A stretch of 64,000 nt of DNA from Nansenia antarctica (lineage: Eukaryota > Chordata > Actinopteri > Argentiniformes > Microstomatidae), in assembly GCA_963989245.1 (NCBI GenBank), contig OZ022346.1, positions 56,678,809 to 56,742,808 of the forward strand, written 5' to 3'. A program made the position numbers and the translations under genes. Numbering within the stretch: the stretch's first letter is position 1; each line of letters opens with the position of its first letter. Shown piece by piece: positions 1 to 11,165 of this stretch. The notes beneath the pieces are model-generated. The model was not told the DNA's origin. It did no database searches and saw nothing but the letters and a program-made list of their open reading frames with translations.

Positions 1-80
1 GAAGTCATAGAAAAAAAATCTCTCTCTTCTCCCTTTGGTGGGGCATTGCCCAATTGCACCTAATGAACCAGCCTCCCCTG
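1..80 (-). mobile_element. Probable hAT-type terminus running off the window
   Basis: Read on the - strand, the sequence from base 80 leftwards starts CAGGGGAGGCTGG, which looks like a hAT terminal inverted repeat. It begins exactly where vasohibin homology stops. The other end lies outside the window, so neither length nor target duplication can be checked. It could also be ordinary diverged sequence. Confidence 0.3.
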
Positions 81-81
81 G

Positions 82-169
82 CAGCGTGTGCCAGTAGCCC
101 CGGTAGGCCCGCTCGAACTCCTGCACCAGCTCGGCCAGCGTGCGGAACTCCATGCTGTTGGTGAGGTAA
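82..169 (-). pseudogene. vash1-like: Vasohibin-1-like exon fragment, internally deleted
   Basis: Vasohibins are secreted or cytosolic transglutaminase-like cysteine proteases that remove the C-terminal tyrosine of alpha-tubulin. Read on the - strand, a pyrimidine-rich acceptor ending CCCCTCAG precedes codons for YLTNSM, then directly EFRTLAELVQEFERAY and YWHTL. In VASH1, YLTNSM opens an exon and the FRTLxELVxxFExAY segment follows about 45 residues later. The stretch between them, which carries the catalytic histidine and its surroundings, is absent. After YWHTL the match ends at a hAT-like terminus. The residues fit VASH1 better than VASH2 (TNSM, WH). VASH1 neighbours ANGEL1 in vertebrates, and ANGEL1 exons lie at the other end of this window, which supports the identification. 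I read it as a dead or misassembled fragment. Confidence 0.6.
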
Positions 170-960
170 CTGAGGGGGGAGGCGGGGGTCAAGGAAATAG
201 GGAACCCAAATATACACATGTTGAAGCAGAGGTTTTGAAATCTTTCTTTTACTTGAATTTATTTCTGGCTGTCTACTTGATTTTTGGGATGTGTGCTGTT
301 GTTGTTTTCTTGTTATTGCTGTTGTTTGGGGGTTGGGTGGGTCGGGAGGAGAGGGTGGGAAAAAGAAAATGTGGGAAAGGAATAGTGGATGTAATCCCGG
401 TGCATGTGAACCTTATTGTGTAATACTTTGCACCAATAAATAAAAAAATAAAAAAAGGAAATGGAAACCCCCTATTCCTCCAAAAACCTGACTGCAGGGT
501 CCCATTATTAGCTGAACAAACAGAATTATAAACAGTTCTACTGATTTATTTTATCTGAATTACAGCTTGTATACACACAGTGGTCTCAGACTGTTGGCAA
601 GAAAGGTCTGTCTAATCAATTAATACTTGGCTGCCCCAGCAATACTCACACTGTGGACAAATGTTGTTATGTCTAAATGTCTGTTTATGCTCATCGCTCG
701 GGGCAGCACTCTCACCTAATTTGTTCTCCTAGACCCGACAAGAATAGGTTTCCTTGAGAGCAATTTGGAAAGATTAATTACCTTCCAAAGGCCAAAAACA
801 AGTCATCATTTCTGACTAGATCCTTATGTTCCTGCCCAACTGACTGTAGGGGGGTAACACCTCCTAAATTTGAGCAAACAATGGACATAAAATGCAGGTA
901 ATTTCCTGGAAGAAATTCAGAAAAACTGTTTTATATTTCCTAATTTGAACCAGATGCTAT
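170..960. other. No recognisable gene
   Basis: The first part is the presumed intron side of the vasohibin fragment. The rest is AT-rich with short homopolymers (around 440-460). I see no exon-like reading frame, tandem repeat or terminal repeat that I can support. Confidence 0.4.
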
Positions 961-978
961 TATGCCTAGATGCTATTA

Positions 979-1110
979 GGGGGTGGCAGTGGCTCAGGAG
1001 GTAGAGCCCGGCTGGCCACATGTCGAGGTGTCCTTGAGCAAGGCACTGAACCCCTAATTGCTCCAGGGTTGCCGTCTATGGCTGACCCTGTGACTAGAGC
1101 ATAAAATACA
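979..1110 (+). repeat. tRNA-derived SINE, partial
   Basis: Positions 983-1065 contain GTGGCTCAGGAGGTAGAG, a tRNA-like A-box region, then CCACATGTCGAGGTGTCCTT and GCAAGGCACTGAACCCC. The same body occurs at 18330-18548, where the family is more complete. The B box is lost here. Confidence 0.65.
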
Positions 1111-1465
1111 AAATTCCAACAATTGACTGACAAGTTGATTGCATGGCAAAAAAAACAATTATTATTATTATTATTAGAGAAGGATACATTCCAAGGATCA
1201 CTGCCTCCAGACATTTGATTGGAAGTGACTCCCGGGTCATCTCCTTGGCGATGTCCATCAACCTGCAGGAAGCATGTTTTTATTGATGGTTAGGGGGGGT
1301 GAGCTAGAATACACCTCAACATCGTGGCCCTCAGGTAGCAGTTCTAAAAATGTCCTCGTTAAAGGAAACATCACTGGGGGGTTTGGTCTGTGCACAAAGG
1401 AAACCATTACCTCCTTTAGACAGTACTATTGATTACTTGGAGGAGCCTACATCTATCTAGCCATG

Positions 1466-1560
1466 CTATTTTGCATGGCATGGCAAGGCAAGGCAAGGCA
1501 AGTTTATTTGTATAGCACATTTCATACAAGAAGGGCAATTCAAAGTGCTTTACATACAGC
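1466..1560 (-). repeat. L2-type LINE 3' tail
   Basis: On the - strand this reads AAGCACTTTGAATTGCCC, then GTGCTATACAAATAAACTTG, then repeated TTGCC. It is the same 3' end as the full L2 element ending near 51580, so it is a 5'-truncated insertion with the usual short tail repeat. Confidence 0.75.
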
Positions 1561-1849
1561 ATTAAAAAAGACAGAAAAAGACATTGGAATAAACCATCTG
1601 GTACAAAATATCATGGACCAAGGATAGGCAAGGAAATAAACTGAAGACTGTTATGTTCTGTTCGGCTTTTAATTCAGCGTATTTTAAAGAGTTTAGGCTA
1701 GGTTTTCAACTGATTGATTTGTTTTTATTGATGGATTTTAAACCTGAACATTTTAAATTGTTATTATACCTCACTTCTTTGGTTCGGCTTTTAATTGATT
1801 TAATTTTATATGCTGACGAGATTTTTATTTTTACTTTTTAATTGTTATC

Positions 1850-1937
1850 TTATCTTTACATGTTTTGTAAAGCACTATGAGCTCACATTAATGTGTATGA
1901 ATATACGCTCTATAAATAAATCTGCCTTGCGTTGCCT
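1850..1937 (+). repeat. LINE 3' tail
   Basis: TTGTAAAGCACTATGAGCTC followed by CTATAAATAAATCTGCC is the stereotyped 3' end of an L2/CR1-like LINE or a SINE that borrowed it. It ends in TGCCTTGC and abuts the Harbinger-like element. Confidence 0.5.
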
Positions 1938-1938
1938 G

Positions 1939-3048
1939 GGGCCTCATTCATAAAGAAGTACTTGAACGTCATCTTTGACTTTCACGTAAGCACAGTTTTC
2001 TAAACGGACGTAAGCATTATTTATAAAACGGGCTGAGATGGTTTAAAGTTGTGTACGTGCTTCCTTCTATAAATACCAACGCAGGTAAAAATGAACGCAG
2101 GTGAATGAGGTTTGTATTAACACCCTGTGATAGAGGCTGAATTATAGCGGCTGAATTAAGACAAGTGCTATAATATAGGGTAGGCGGCGTTCGTCTGGAA
2201 GTGGGAGAGGGCAGAGAAGGGTGGCTTCTCTGTAAGTTGCATTTGTAACGTTTGATCATGACAACTAACCAGGCACACAGGCACATGCTTATACTCTACT
2301 CAAGTTGTAAAAGAAAATCAGGGGAGGTGGTGGATTTTATAAGACGACAATTTTAGCATCCCCTCGCCAGTGACTTCAGTGTCAGTAACTGTCATTGCAT
2401 GTGTGCGTGCCCCCTCGCACCTTGAAATAGCAGTAATACCACGTTCATTGATAAAATGACATTAAGTATGGAAAGAGGGGGGTGATTTTGACTGTTTTTA
2501 TTTCAGGGGGGATGCCATCCCCCCTCAACTCGAGTGCTGCTTATACTGTAATAATATAATGGTCTTATTCTTATCAGGTGGTCTTATTCTTATATGGCTG
2601 CTCACTCCCTTTGCGAACTCCCTGACACCGGAGAAAATCCAGTATAATTTAGAGCTTGGCCGGGCAAGGTCCGTTGTGGAACGCACTAGGCATGTTGAAG
2701 GGGAGATAGACAGCTCCGGAGGGATATAAAGGAAGACTGAAATACAATCATAAACATCAGTTCCTTTTAAATCTTGAATTAAACTCGGCTGATAACAACA
2801 TCGTTAATTTTATTACGAGCCACTTGCATGAATTACACTAGGCAGTGCGGCTCACATGCCTGTAATAACTCCGCATAACCAGTAGGTAATGTGCGTAAGC
2901 AAGTTGAATACTCGACGTCGAGCTACGATCGTTTCCACGATCAAATTGACTCACGTTGAAATTGTATAAATCACTACGTTGACGTGGTTTTCTACGTACG
3001 ACACGGGTACGACACATTTGATCTAAGCAGCCGTTATGAATGAGGCCC
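1939..3048. mobile_element. PIF/Harbinger-like DNA transposon (non-autonomous)
   Basis: The ends are inverted copies: GGGCCTCATTCATAA at the left and its complement TTATGAATGAGGCCC at the right. They are flanked by the 3-bp direct repeat CTG (1936-1938 and 3049-3051). A 3-bp target duplication and a GGG-type end fit PIF/Harbinger. I see no transposase frame in its 1110 bp, so it is probably moved in trans. A truncated relative in inverse orientation lies at 44453-44932. Assignment to the superfamily is inference. Confidence 0.65.
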
Positions 3049-3274
3049 CTGGCCTCATCCAGATATCCAGTTCCCTCAACCTCCGTCATCATCATCTAAG
3101 TAAGGAGGCAATCAGAAGACATCTTCTCTCTGTCTGATGATTCAGTGTTGCCTTTTCATCCTGAGGAAACGCCATTTCACAAACACTGAGTCTCTCTCTG
3201 GCAGTCGCCATGTTGGATGTTTTGACATTTACAGTAAGCCTGCTGCTGTAAACAAGGCTGCCAACCCTGGTGAC

Positions 3275-5790
3275 TAGGTTAGGTTAGGTTAGATTAGGTT
3301 AGATTAGGTTAGATTAGGTTAGATTAGGTTAGGTTAGGTTAGGTTAGATTAGATTAGATTACATTAGATTAGATTAAATTAGATTAGATTAGGTTAGATT
3401 AGGTTAGATTACATTAGATTAGGTTAGATTAGGTTAGATTAGATTAGGTTAGGTTAGGTTAGGTTAGATTAGGTTAGATTAGATTAGATTAGGTGAGATT
3501 ACATTAGATTAGGTTAGATTAGGTTAGGTTAGGTTAGGTTAGGTTAGGTTAGGTTAGATTAGATTAGGTTAGATTAGGTTAGGTTAGGTTAGATTAGATT
3601 AGGTTAGGTTAGGTTAGATTACATTAGATTAGGTTAGATTAGGTTAGATTAGATTAGGTTAGGTTAGATTAGGTTAGATTAGGTTAGATTAGGTTAGATT
3701 AGATTAGGTTAGGTTAGGTTAGGTTAGATTAGATTAGGTGAGATTACATTAGATTAGGTTAGGTTAGGTTAGGTTAGGTTAGGTTAGGTTAGGTTAGGTT
3801 AGGATAGATTAGGTTAGGTTAGGTTAGATTAGGTTAGATTACATTAGATTAGGTTAGGTTAGGTTAGGTTAGGTTAGATTAGGTTAGGTTAGATTAGGTT
3901 AGGTTAGGTTAGATTAGGTTAGATTAGGTTAGGTTAGATTAGGTTAGATTAGATTAGGTTAGGTTAGATTAGATTAGATTAGGTTAGGTTAGATTAGATT
4001 AGATTAGGTTAGGTTAGATTAGGTTAGATTAGATTAGGTTAGGTTAGGTTAGATTAGGTTAGATTACATTAGATTAGATTAGGTTAGATTAGGTTAGGTT
4101 AGGTTAGATTAGATTAGGTTAGGTTAGATTAGGTTAGATTAGGTTAGATTAGATTAGGTTAGATTAGATTAGATTAGATTAGGTTAGGTTAGATTAGATT
4201 AGGTTAGGTTAGGTTAGATTAGATTAGATTAGGTTAGGTTAGATTAGGTTAGATTAGATTAGGTTAGGTTAGGTTAGATTAGGTTAGATTACATTAGATT
4301 AGGTTAGGTTAGGTTAGGTTAGATTAGGTTAGGTTAGATTAGGTTAGGTTAGGTTAGGTTAGGTTAGATTAGGTTAGATTAGGTTAGGTTAGATTAGGTT
4401 AGGTTAGATTAGATTAGGTTAGGTTAGATTAGGTTAGATTAGGTTAGATTAGGTTAGGTTAGGTTAGGTTAGATTAGGTTAGATTACATTAGATTAGATT
4501 AGATTAGGTGAGATTACATTAGATTAGATTAGATTAGGTGAGATTACATTAGATTAGATTAGATTAGATTAGATTAGGTTACATTAGATTAGGTTAGATT
4601 AGATTAGATTAGGTTAGGTTAGATTAGATTAGGTTAGGTTAGGTTAGGTTAGATTAGGTTGGATTAGATTAGGTTAGGTTAGGTTAGGTTAGATTAGGTT
4701 AGATTACATTAGATTAGATTAGATTAGATTAGATTAGGTTAGATTAGGTTAGATTACATTAGATTAGATTAGATTAGGTGAGATTACATTAGATTAGATT
4801 AGATTAGATTAGATTAGATTACATTAGATTAGGTTAGATTAGATTAGGTTAGGTTAGGTTAGATTAGATTAGGTTAGGTTAGGTTAGGTTAGATTAGGTT
4901 AGGTTAGATTAGATTAGGTTAGGTTAGGTTAGGTTAGATTAGGTTAGATTACATTAGATTAGATTAGATTAGATTAGATTAGGTTACATTAGATTAGGTT
5001 AGATTAGATTAGGTTAGGTTAGATTAGATTAGGTTAGGTTAGGTTAGATTAGGTTAGATTAGATTAGGTTAGGTTAGATTAGGTTAGATTAGGTGAGATT
5101 ACATTAGATTAGGTTAGATTAGGTGAGATTACATTAGATTAGGTGAGATTACATTAGATTAGGTTAGATTAGGTTAGGTTAGATTAGGTTAGATTAGATT
5201 AGATTAGGTGAGATTACATTAGATTAGGTTAGGTTAGGTTAGATTAGATTAGATTAGGTGAGATTACATTAGATTAGGTTAGATTAGGTTAGGTTAGGTT
5301 AGGTTAGGTTAGATTAGGTTAGGTTAGGTTAGGTTAGGTTAGGTTAGGTTAGATTAGGTTAGGTTAGGTTAGGTTAGGATAGATTAGGTTAGATTAGATT
5401 AGATTAGGTTAGGTTAGGTTAGGTTAGGATAGATTAGGTTAGATTAGATTAGGTTAGGATAGGATAGGTTAGGTTAGGTTAGGATAGGTTAGGTTAGGTT
5501 AGGTTAGATTAGATTAGATTAGGTGAGATTACATTAGATTATGTTAGATTAGGTTAGGTTAGGTTAGGTTAGATTAGGTTAGGTTAGGTTAGGTTAGGTT
5601 AGGATAGATTAGGTTAGATTAGATTAGGTTAGGATAGGATAGGTTAGGTTAGGTTAGGATAGGTTAGGTTAGGTTAGGTTAGGTTAGGTTAGGTTAGGTT
5701 AGGATAGGTTAGGTTAGGTTAGGTTAGGTTAGATTACATTGGATTGGGTTAGGTTAGGTTAGGTTATATTAGATTAGATTAGATTAGATT
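3275..5790. repeat. 2.5 kb TTAGG/TTAGA pentanucleotide array
   Basis: About 500 units of a 5-bp repeat, mostly AGGTT and AGATT with scattered ACATT, AGGTG and AGGAT variants. Higher-order patterns recur, for example AGGTGAGATTACATTAGATT. The right end runs directly into a LINE 3' tail (5791-5860). The same tail elsewhere in the window ends in a few AGATT units, so this array probably expanded from that tail. Confidence 0.95.
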
Positions 5791-5865
5791 CAACTTTATT
5801 GTCAATGCACAAGTACTCTTGTATTCTGTAACGAAATGTAGTTTGTCATCTAACCAGATTAACCA
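5791..5865 (-). repeat. LINE 3' tail adjoining the pentamer array
   Basis: CAACTTTATTGTC, then ACGAAATGTAGTTTG and TCTAACC, match the repeat seen at 22430, 23687, 25515 and 29533. All are in the same orientation relative to AGATT units. It is a 5'-truncated retroposon with an (AATCT)n tail on the - strand. Confidence 0.6.
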
Positions 5866-6099
5866 AATAGTGGTATGTTGCAAAATACATGATAATGTAG
5901 ACATTGCATGATATTACAGTATAGGGTATTACAGTGACTATACATAAATGAATATAAAGTGAATATACTGTACATGAGATGAATATCAATATGATATGTA
6001 TAGGATAATGGCAATAGGTCTTGAGATATGTATGTATGCAACATGTATCCATGGAGACCAATATAATACATATGGTATGTGCAAACAAACAGTAGTGCA

Positions 6100-6846
6100 A
6101 AAGCAGGACCATCAAAGAGCAACCTACAGAGACAGGTGTGAGGCAGAGATGAGAGAGAGCGACCTACAGAGACAGGTGTGAGGCAGAGATGTGAGAGAAG
6201 AAAGAAGAAGAGCAACCTACAGAGACAGGTGAGAGGCAGAGATGAGAGAGAGCAACCTACAGAGACAGGTGTGAGGCAGAGCAACCTACAAAGACAGGTG
6301 TGAGGCAGAGCAACCTACAAAGACAGGTGTGAGGCAGAAGTGTGAGAGAAGAAAGAAGAAGAGCAACCTACAGAGACAGGTGAGAGGCAGAGCAACCTAC
6401 AGAGACAGGTGTGAGGCAGACATGTGAGAGAAGAAAGAAGAAGAGCAACCTACAAAGACAGGTGTGAGGCAGCAACCTACAGAGACAGGTGTGAGGCAGC
6501 AACCTACAAAGACAGGTGAGAGGCAGAGCAACCTACAAAGACAGGTGTGAGGCAGCAACCTACAAAGACAGGTGTGAGGCAGCAACCTACAAAGACAGGT
6601 GTGAGGCAGACATGGGAGAGAAGAAAGAAGAAGAGCAACCTACAAAGACAGGTGTGAGGCAGACATGGGAGAGAAGAAAGAAGAAGAGCAACCTACAGAG
6701 ACAGGTGAGAGGCAGACATGGGAGAGAAGAAAGAAGAAGAGCAACCTACAAAGACAGGTGTGAGGCAGACATGGGAGAGAAGAAAGAAGAAGAGCAACCT
6801 ACAGAGACAGGTGAGAGGCAGACATGGGAGAGAAGAAAGAAGAAAT
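6100..6846. repeat. Complex minisatellite (GCAACCTACARAGACAGGTG)
   Basis: Around 18 copies of a core GCAACCTACARAGACAGGTG plus YGAGGCAGA, mixed with an optional GAGAGAAGAAAGAAGAAGA module. The last copies form a regular unit of about 58 bp. Reading frames through it are artefacts of the repeat. Confidence 0.9.
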
Positions 6847-7120
6847 GGGTGCTTACGCAGTAAGAGGCCTGCTCTTCTTGATTTAAAAAAACTGTGTCCC
6901 CGTGTGATTGTACCTGTAGAATACCGTTAAGAACACATAACAATAGAGGAAGAAACTAACACCTTTTTCTGCCTTGGGTGGGCAATGAAGACCTACCAAA
7001 GAGATACATACTAAAAAGAAAAACACTTTATTTTTTTTAAAGGTTATTCTTTTCTGAGTGGGGCAGTCCCACTCATATTTTTCATTTTATTCGATAGAGA
7101 TAGTGAAGAGAGAAAGGAAA
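6847..7120. other. No recognisable feature
   Basis: Unique sequence between a minisatellite and a SINE, including an A/T-rich run near 7015-7040. I see nothing I can name. Confidence 0.4.
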
Positions 7121-7124
7121 GTAA

Positions 7125-7236
7125 GGAGGAGAGAGGATTACAGCAAGGCATGGGTCGCATTCGAACCCATGCCGACATGGGCATATGTGCGCACTGTAGT
7201 CCGTGGCGGTAGACCAATGGACCACCCCAGGCTAAA
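7125..7236 (-). repeat. tRNA-derived SINE (second family)
   Basis: On the - strand it starts AGCCTGGGGTGGTCCATTGG and contains GGGTTCGAATGCGACCC, a good polymerase III B box. It differs from the SINE at 979 and 18330. It could be a tRNA pseudogene, but the head is not a convincing cloverleaf. Confidence 0.5.
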
Positions 7237-7239
7237 GCT

Positions 7240-7829
7240 ATAAGAAAAACACCTTAAGTGCCTTTGTGATATTCAGAGATCCTTGTATGTGAATTATGGA
7301 TGGCCTTCTCGAGCAGGGCAGAAATAATGTATACTCTTTAAATAGAATAAGGCCTACACATGCCCTCTAATATGAAGTATGCCCTACATTGATTAAACCG
7401 TCTTAAAAACACTGGGTGAGTGCTGGGTATGAAGGACTCAAAATAACTTGTCACCCCCCATATCCTTCATTGCATCTATGTGGCCTAATTTTCACATGTG
7501 TCTATATTCATTAATTATGCACGATGCTTAACTCAATACATAATACAGTGTATGGCTAACATGATATTTCAGGAGGCCTAGCCTGAATTTCATCCAACAG
7601 CATGTGTGTGTGCTAGCAATAGCCTTAAGAGTGAACGCCTACATTTTAAACTGGCCATAACTGTTTCTGGACATCCATACAGCTAGCGCAGCCAATCAAT
7701 CAGTCAATAAATCATCCATACAGAATGCTCCCTGCGGTACACTGAGTAGTCATAGCTTGGGCTAGCTTCCAGGGCTATTCATTGGCTTAGTTAAGAGCTT
7801 GGTGGTAGTGACCAACTAGTGTACTATCT
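7240..7829. other. No recognisable feature
   Basis: AT-rich sequence with no exon-like frame and no repeat that I recognise. Confidence 0.35.
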
Positions 7830-8145
7830 AATGTATCTTCCGCCGTAGACTGAAGACCCATCTCTTCAGGCCTTACCTTAACTGTCCCCCTTAAAGATCT
7901 CTTCATCTCCTCTACCCCCCCCCCATACAGTTTATCTACTGTAAATAATTAAAAAACAAAACAAACAAACAAAATGTTATAGTTTTTCCTTCTTCTAGCA
8001 TTATGACTGCCAAAGGCCCCCTGGCCCTAGCATAGATTACTTTTTTCTTCCTATGACTGATGGATAGATGATTCACTTGCACAGACAATGTATTCATTGT
8101 AAATCGCTTTGGATAAAGCCGTCTACTAAATGTCAATGATGTAAA
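7830..8145 (+). repeat. LINE 3' end with ORF2 C-terminal remnant
   Basis: Codons around 7840-7880 give RRRLKTHLFR, the usual C-terminus of L2/Rex-like ORF2. About 230 bp later comes ATCGCTTTGGATAAAGC and CTACTAAATG, a known fish LINE or SINE end. It is a 5'-truncated copy. Confidence 0.55.
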
Positions 8146-8192
8146 TGTTAAATGACCAATTGCTGATGCAACTATTTGAGGAAGGAACACAA

Positions 8193-9270
8193 CAGGGCTG
8201 GACTGGGACAAAATTTAGGCCCTGGCATTTTTGGCCCAGACAGGCCCACCCCAATCGGTCGGACCACACCCACCAGCACAAAAATACTTGCCTTATATAC
8301 TCGTCTTATATACTGTGCTGTACAGTCATATGACAAACTGTAGTATTCCCCCAAACCACTACAAAGACGACTACATACAGTAAACAATGGTACCAGTGCA
8401 AGTAGACCAGTGTACTCAGTGATCAGATTCCAGAGCGAATTTACGAACGCAGCCTTGTTGTTCCAGATTTTTTTTCCCATTATCAACCTATCATTGCGCT
8501 TCAGAGTAAAACAAAGCACGCAACTGTCGCGTCTATCTTTTCATGGCAACTCTACATTGTGATTTACAAGGGATATTAACCGCGGTACACATGCGTGCCG
8601 AACCGTGGGGGGCGATCCGTTACACCCCTAACAGCTACCTATATTTTCCTTACCGGGTCAACGGTTACAGGCTGACTCGGCCCCGCTTCTTCTGTATCCT
8701 CTCTATCCTCTGTATCTGTACCCTGCTCCCGCTCCTCCCTGCTAGCCTCCTCTTCAACCTGTTGCTGTTGCTGCTGTGGTAAACTTGAGGGTGCAGCAAA
8801 CATGTCCCTAATGTTTACACATTTGGCAGCATCTGCCTCGAGTTTCTTTTTGTTTTTCTCCCTAAGTTTTTCCCAGCCTCCCTTCCGTTTTAGTGTGCTT
8901 TTGCGCTCCATCTCTCTCAGTATCTATCTAGTAACTATCCAGGCTAACTAAATTTATTTTGCCGGCCGGCTCGGCCCAAAACTACCGCGAAACTGAGACG
9001 GAGGTCTGGTGCTGCGTGCGTGCGTGACCCCTGACCCCCCCCCACCCCCCTTCTCTCTGTTGATTGGGCCAGCCCAGTGTCTGTATAGAAAATTGACCAA
9101 TGGTTTCTGTCCCTGATTTATGGGCCGTTCAATGGTAGCTTTCGATTTATGGGCCGTTCGATGGTAGCTTTCGGCCGGTCCGGCTGAAAAAAAAAAAAAA
9201 CGGCTCGGCCCAAAACTACCGCGGCCCACCGGGCAAATGCCCGGTATGCCAGATGGCCAGTCCAGCCCTG
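8193..9270 (-). mobile_element. hAT transposon deletion derivative
   Basis: The ends are CAGGGCTGGACTGG and its complement CCAGTCCAGCCCTG. The 8-bp direct repeat GAACACAA flanks them (8185-8192 and 9271-9278), the hallmark of hAT insertion. It is 1078 bp long. It keeps only the first coding part of a transposase (8639-8911) and so must depend on an intact relative. Internal repeats occur near the right end (two copies of TTTATGGGCCGTTC). Confidence 0.9.
8639..8911 (-). pseudogene. hAT transposase N-terminal fragment
   Basis: About 90 codons beginning MERKSTLKRKGGWEKLREK. The start resembles the leader of fish hAT transposases that precede a TTF/BED-type zinc finger. It holds a QQQQQQ run and an acidic E/D-rich stretch. 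The DDE catalytic core and dimerisation domain are absent. It lies inside the element at 8193-9270. Confidence 0.6.
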
Positions 9271-9289
9271 GAACACAACAAGGAAGGAA

Positions 9290-9649
9290 CACAACAAGCA
9301 GGAGATACTGGTGGCCTTCTACCGCGGCGCAGTGGAGAGCATCCTCACCTACTGCATCTGCAACTGGTTCTCCAGCTGCACAACCGCAGAGAGAAATGCG
9401 CTACAGAGAGTCGTGAGAACAGCCCAGAAGATCACCGGCGCCCCCCTCCCCTCTCTGGAAGAGCTGTACAACACACGCTGCCTCAGGAAGGCCTCCAAGA
9501 TCTCCAGAGACCCAACCCACCCTGGGTACGAACACTTTGCCCGGCTGCCCTCGAAAAGGCGGTACAGGACCATGGCCGCAAGGACAAACAGACTGAAGCT
9601 CAGCTTCTACCCCAGGGCCATCCAGGCCCTGAACACAGCAAAGACCTAG
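9290..9649 (+). pseudogene. LINE reverse transcriptase C-terminal fragment
   Basis: The frame gives AFYRGAVESILTYCI, then RNALQRVVRTAQKITG, then PSKRRYRTMAARTNRLKLSF. This is the thumb and C-terminus of an APE-type LINE ORF2 common in fish, and it ends NTAKT with a stop. The 5' portion with the YxDD core is missing. A related C-terminus lies on the - strand at 59140-59290. The 3' UTR follows to about 9900. Confidence 0.65.
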
Positions 9650-9900
9650 GTTCTGGGCCCTGGACAGTCTGGACGGATTGATGGCAGCTGCTGGATTGAA
9701 AAAATCAGGTGTAGTGCTGAGGCACAAATGTGTACATTTCAAGCCTGCAAACTGCGACACTTTAAATGAATGTGCAATAACACTATGTGCAATATGACAA
9801 CCCTAGTCGTCTTATCTGTACAGTATAGTATAGTGGATAGTGTACATAGCCTTTATTTATGTAAACCAGCTCCTTCCCTTCTTGTGTTTTTTTTTGTTTT
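9650..9900 (+). repeat. 3' UTR of the preceding LINE
   Basis: Contains CACTATGTGCAATATGACAA and GTGTACATAGCCTTTATTTA. The same blocks recur at 33930-34110, where they lack the coding part. This supports one LINE family. Confidence 0.55.
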
Positions 9901-9916
9901 TTTTTCTTTCCTGAAT

Positions 9917-10242
9917 GAATGAATGAATGAATGAATGAATGAATGAATGAATGAATGAATGAATGAATGAATGAATGAATGGTCTTTATTGTCATTGCTA
10001 CAGTACAGGTACCAAACAACGACATTTAGGAGGGGTGGCTCCCCTGGTGTTAGGAAAGAAAAAAAAACTTAAAAATAAAAAAAATAAAAACAATTTAAAA
10101 AATCACAAGAAGGGAAGGAGCTGGTTTACACCCCTCCTAAATGTCGTTGTTTGGTACCTGTACTATAGCAATGACAATAAAGACCATTCATTCATTCATT
10201 CATTCATTCATTCATTCATTCATTCATTCATTCATTCATTCA
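9917..10242. repeat. Inverted-repeat pair with (TGAA)n ends
   Basis: The left arm (9917-10037) is (TGAA)n, then GGTCTTTATTGTCATTGCTA, then CAACGACATTTAGGAGGGGTG. The right arm (10130-10242) is its reverse complement, ending in (ATTC)n. The loop is about 90 bp. In addition CAGCTCCTTCCCTTCTTGTG just left of the arm reappears inverted in the loop. It can be two LINE or SINE tails tail to tail, or one foldback element. Confidence 0.8.
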
Positions 10243-10249
10243 TAAAAGA

Positions 10250-10940
10250 CATGAGGTCAGTGTCTCATCATATGACTTCTCAATACGGTGATCAAGGCAA
10301 TATATTAAATTGTAGTTGGTGGGTTGTTTACAAATCATATTCATCAGAGGTGATACTGTATGAGTACCTGCCCAGTGAGCCCAGAGTAATATATAAGAAT
10401 ATTCCCATTAGATCAGTATTATACCACATGTACTCAAATGACTGTAAACGTGTAATCTATAATACTGCAAATATACAAAAACAATCATGTTACAAGAAAA
10501 ACATAAAATACATTCCTGGTTCTTTAAATCAATCAATAAGTAGGTTACTTCTGTGCTGTTTACAAATGTTTAGAGGTAGAAACCCTGTTATTGTACAAAC
10601 TACCTTCTGACAACACTGAAATTGACAAAGGTTTGGTAAGGTCACGAAACAGTAATTCAAGTATAACAGTAAAATTGGTAAGAAGCCAAAATTGAGTAAA
10701 GAATCAAAAAGAAAAAATAAGCTACAAAGTCATGTGAAATGTAAAAGGTTAAACTACGCTGCATTTTTTGGTGTAAGGAAATGTGCAATGTGTAAGGTGC
10801 TTTGAGACTTTTTGTTATTAAAAATACATTTACATTAGGAAATGAATTAGGGAATGAACAATATATTAGCAAAAAATACATCATATAATACAGCAAAATA
10901 TACATCGATGACTTAAATCACTAAACCTTTACGTTTGCAT
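10250..10940. other. No recognisable feature
   Basis: AT-rich unique sequence. The short frames here have no family signature. Confidence 0.35.
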
Positions 10941-10964
10941 GTGTGTATTAAAACATATTTGGGT

Positions 10965-11090
10965 TTGTTTATGTGTGTGTGTGTATATAGGTCAGAGGCA
11001 GTTTGAGTCAAACTGTGTGTGTGTCTGTCTGTCTGTCTCTCTGTCTGTCTGTATGTGTGTGGTGTGTGTACAGGTCAGGCAGTTTGAGTC

Positions 11091-11141
<51 letters not shown>

Positions 11142-11165
11142 ACTGTACAGGTCAGAGGCAGTTTG
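10965..11165. repeat. (TG)n microsatellite with a repeated 17-mer
   Basis: Tracts of TG and TCTG alternate with three copies of AGGCAGTTTGAGT at about 10996, 11078 and 11157. Confidence 0.9.

Noticed and set aside
3275..5790. Telomere array
   Set aside because: Vertebrate telomeres are TTAGGG. The 5-bp TTAGG here is mixed with TTAGA and adjoins a LINE tail, so it is an internal satellite.
5846..6284. Two - strand frames near the minisatellite
   Set aside because: One is a reading of the GACAGGTGTGAGGCAG repeat (TCLCRLL), the other is AT-rich sequence without family features.
6100..6846. CRISPR-like array
   Set aside because: The spacing is irregular, the spacers are themselves repeats, and the window is eukaryotic.
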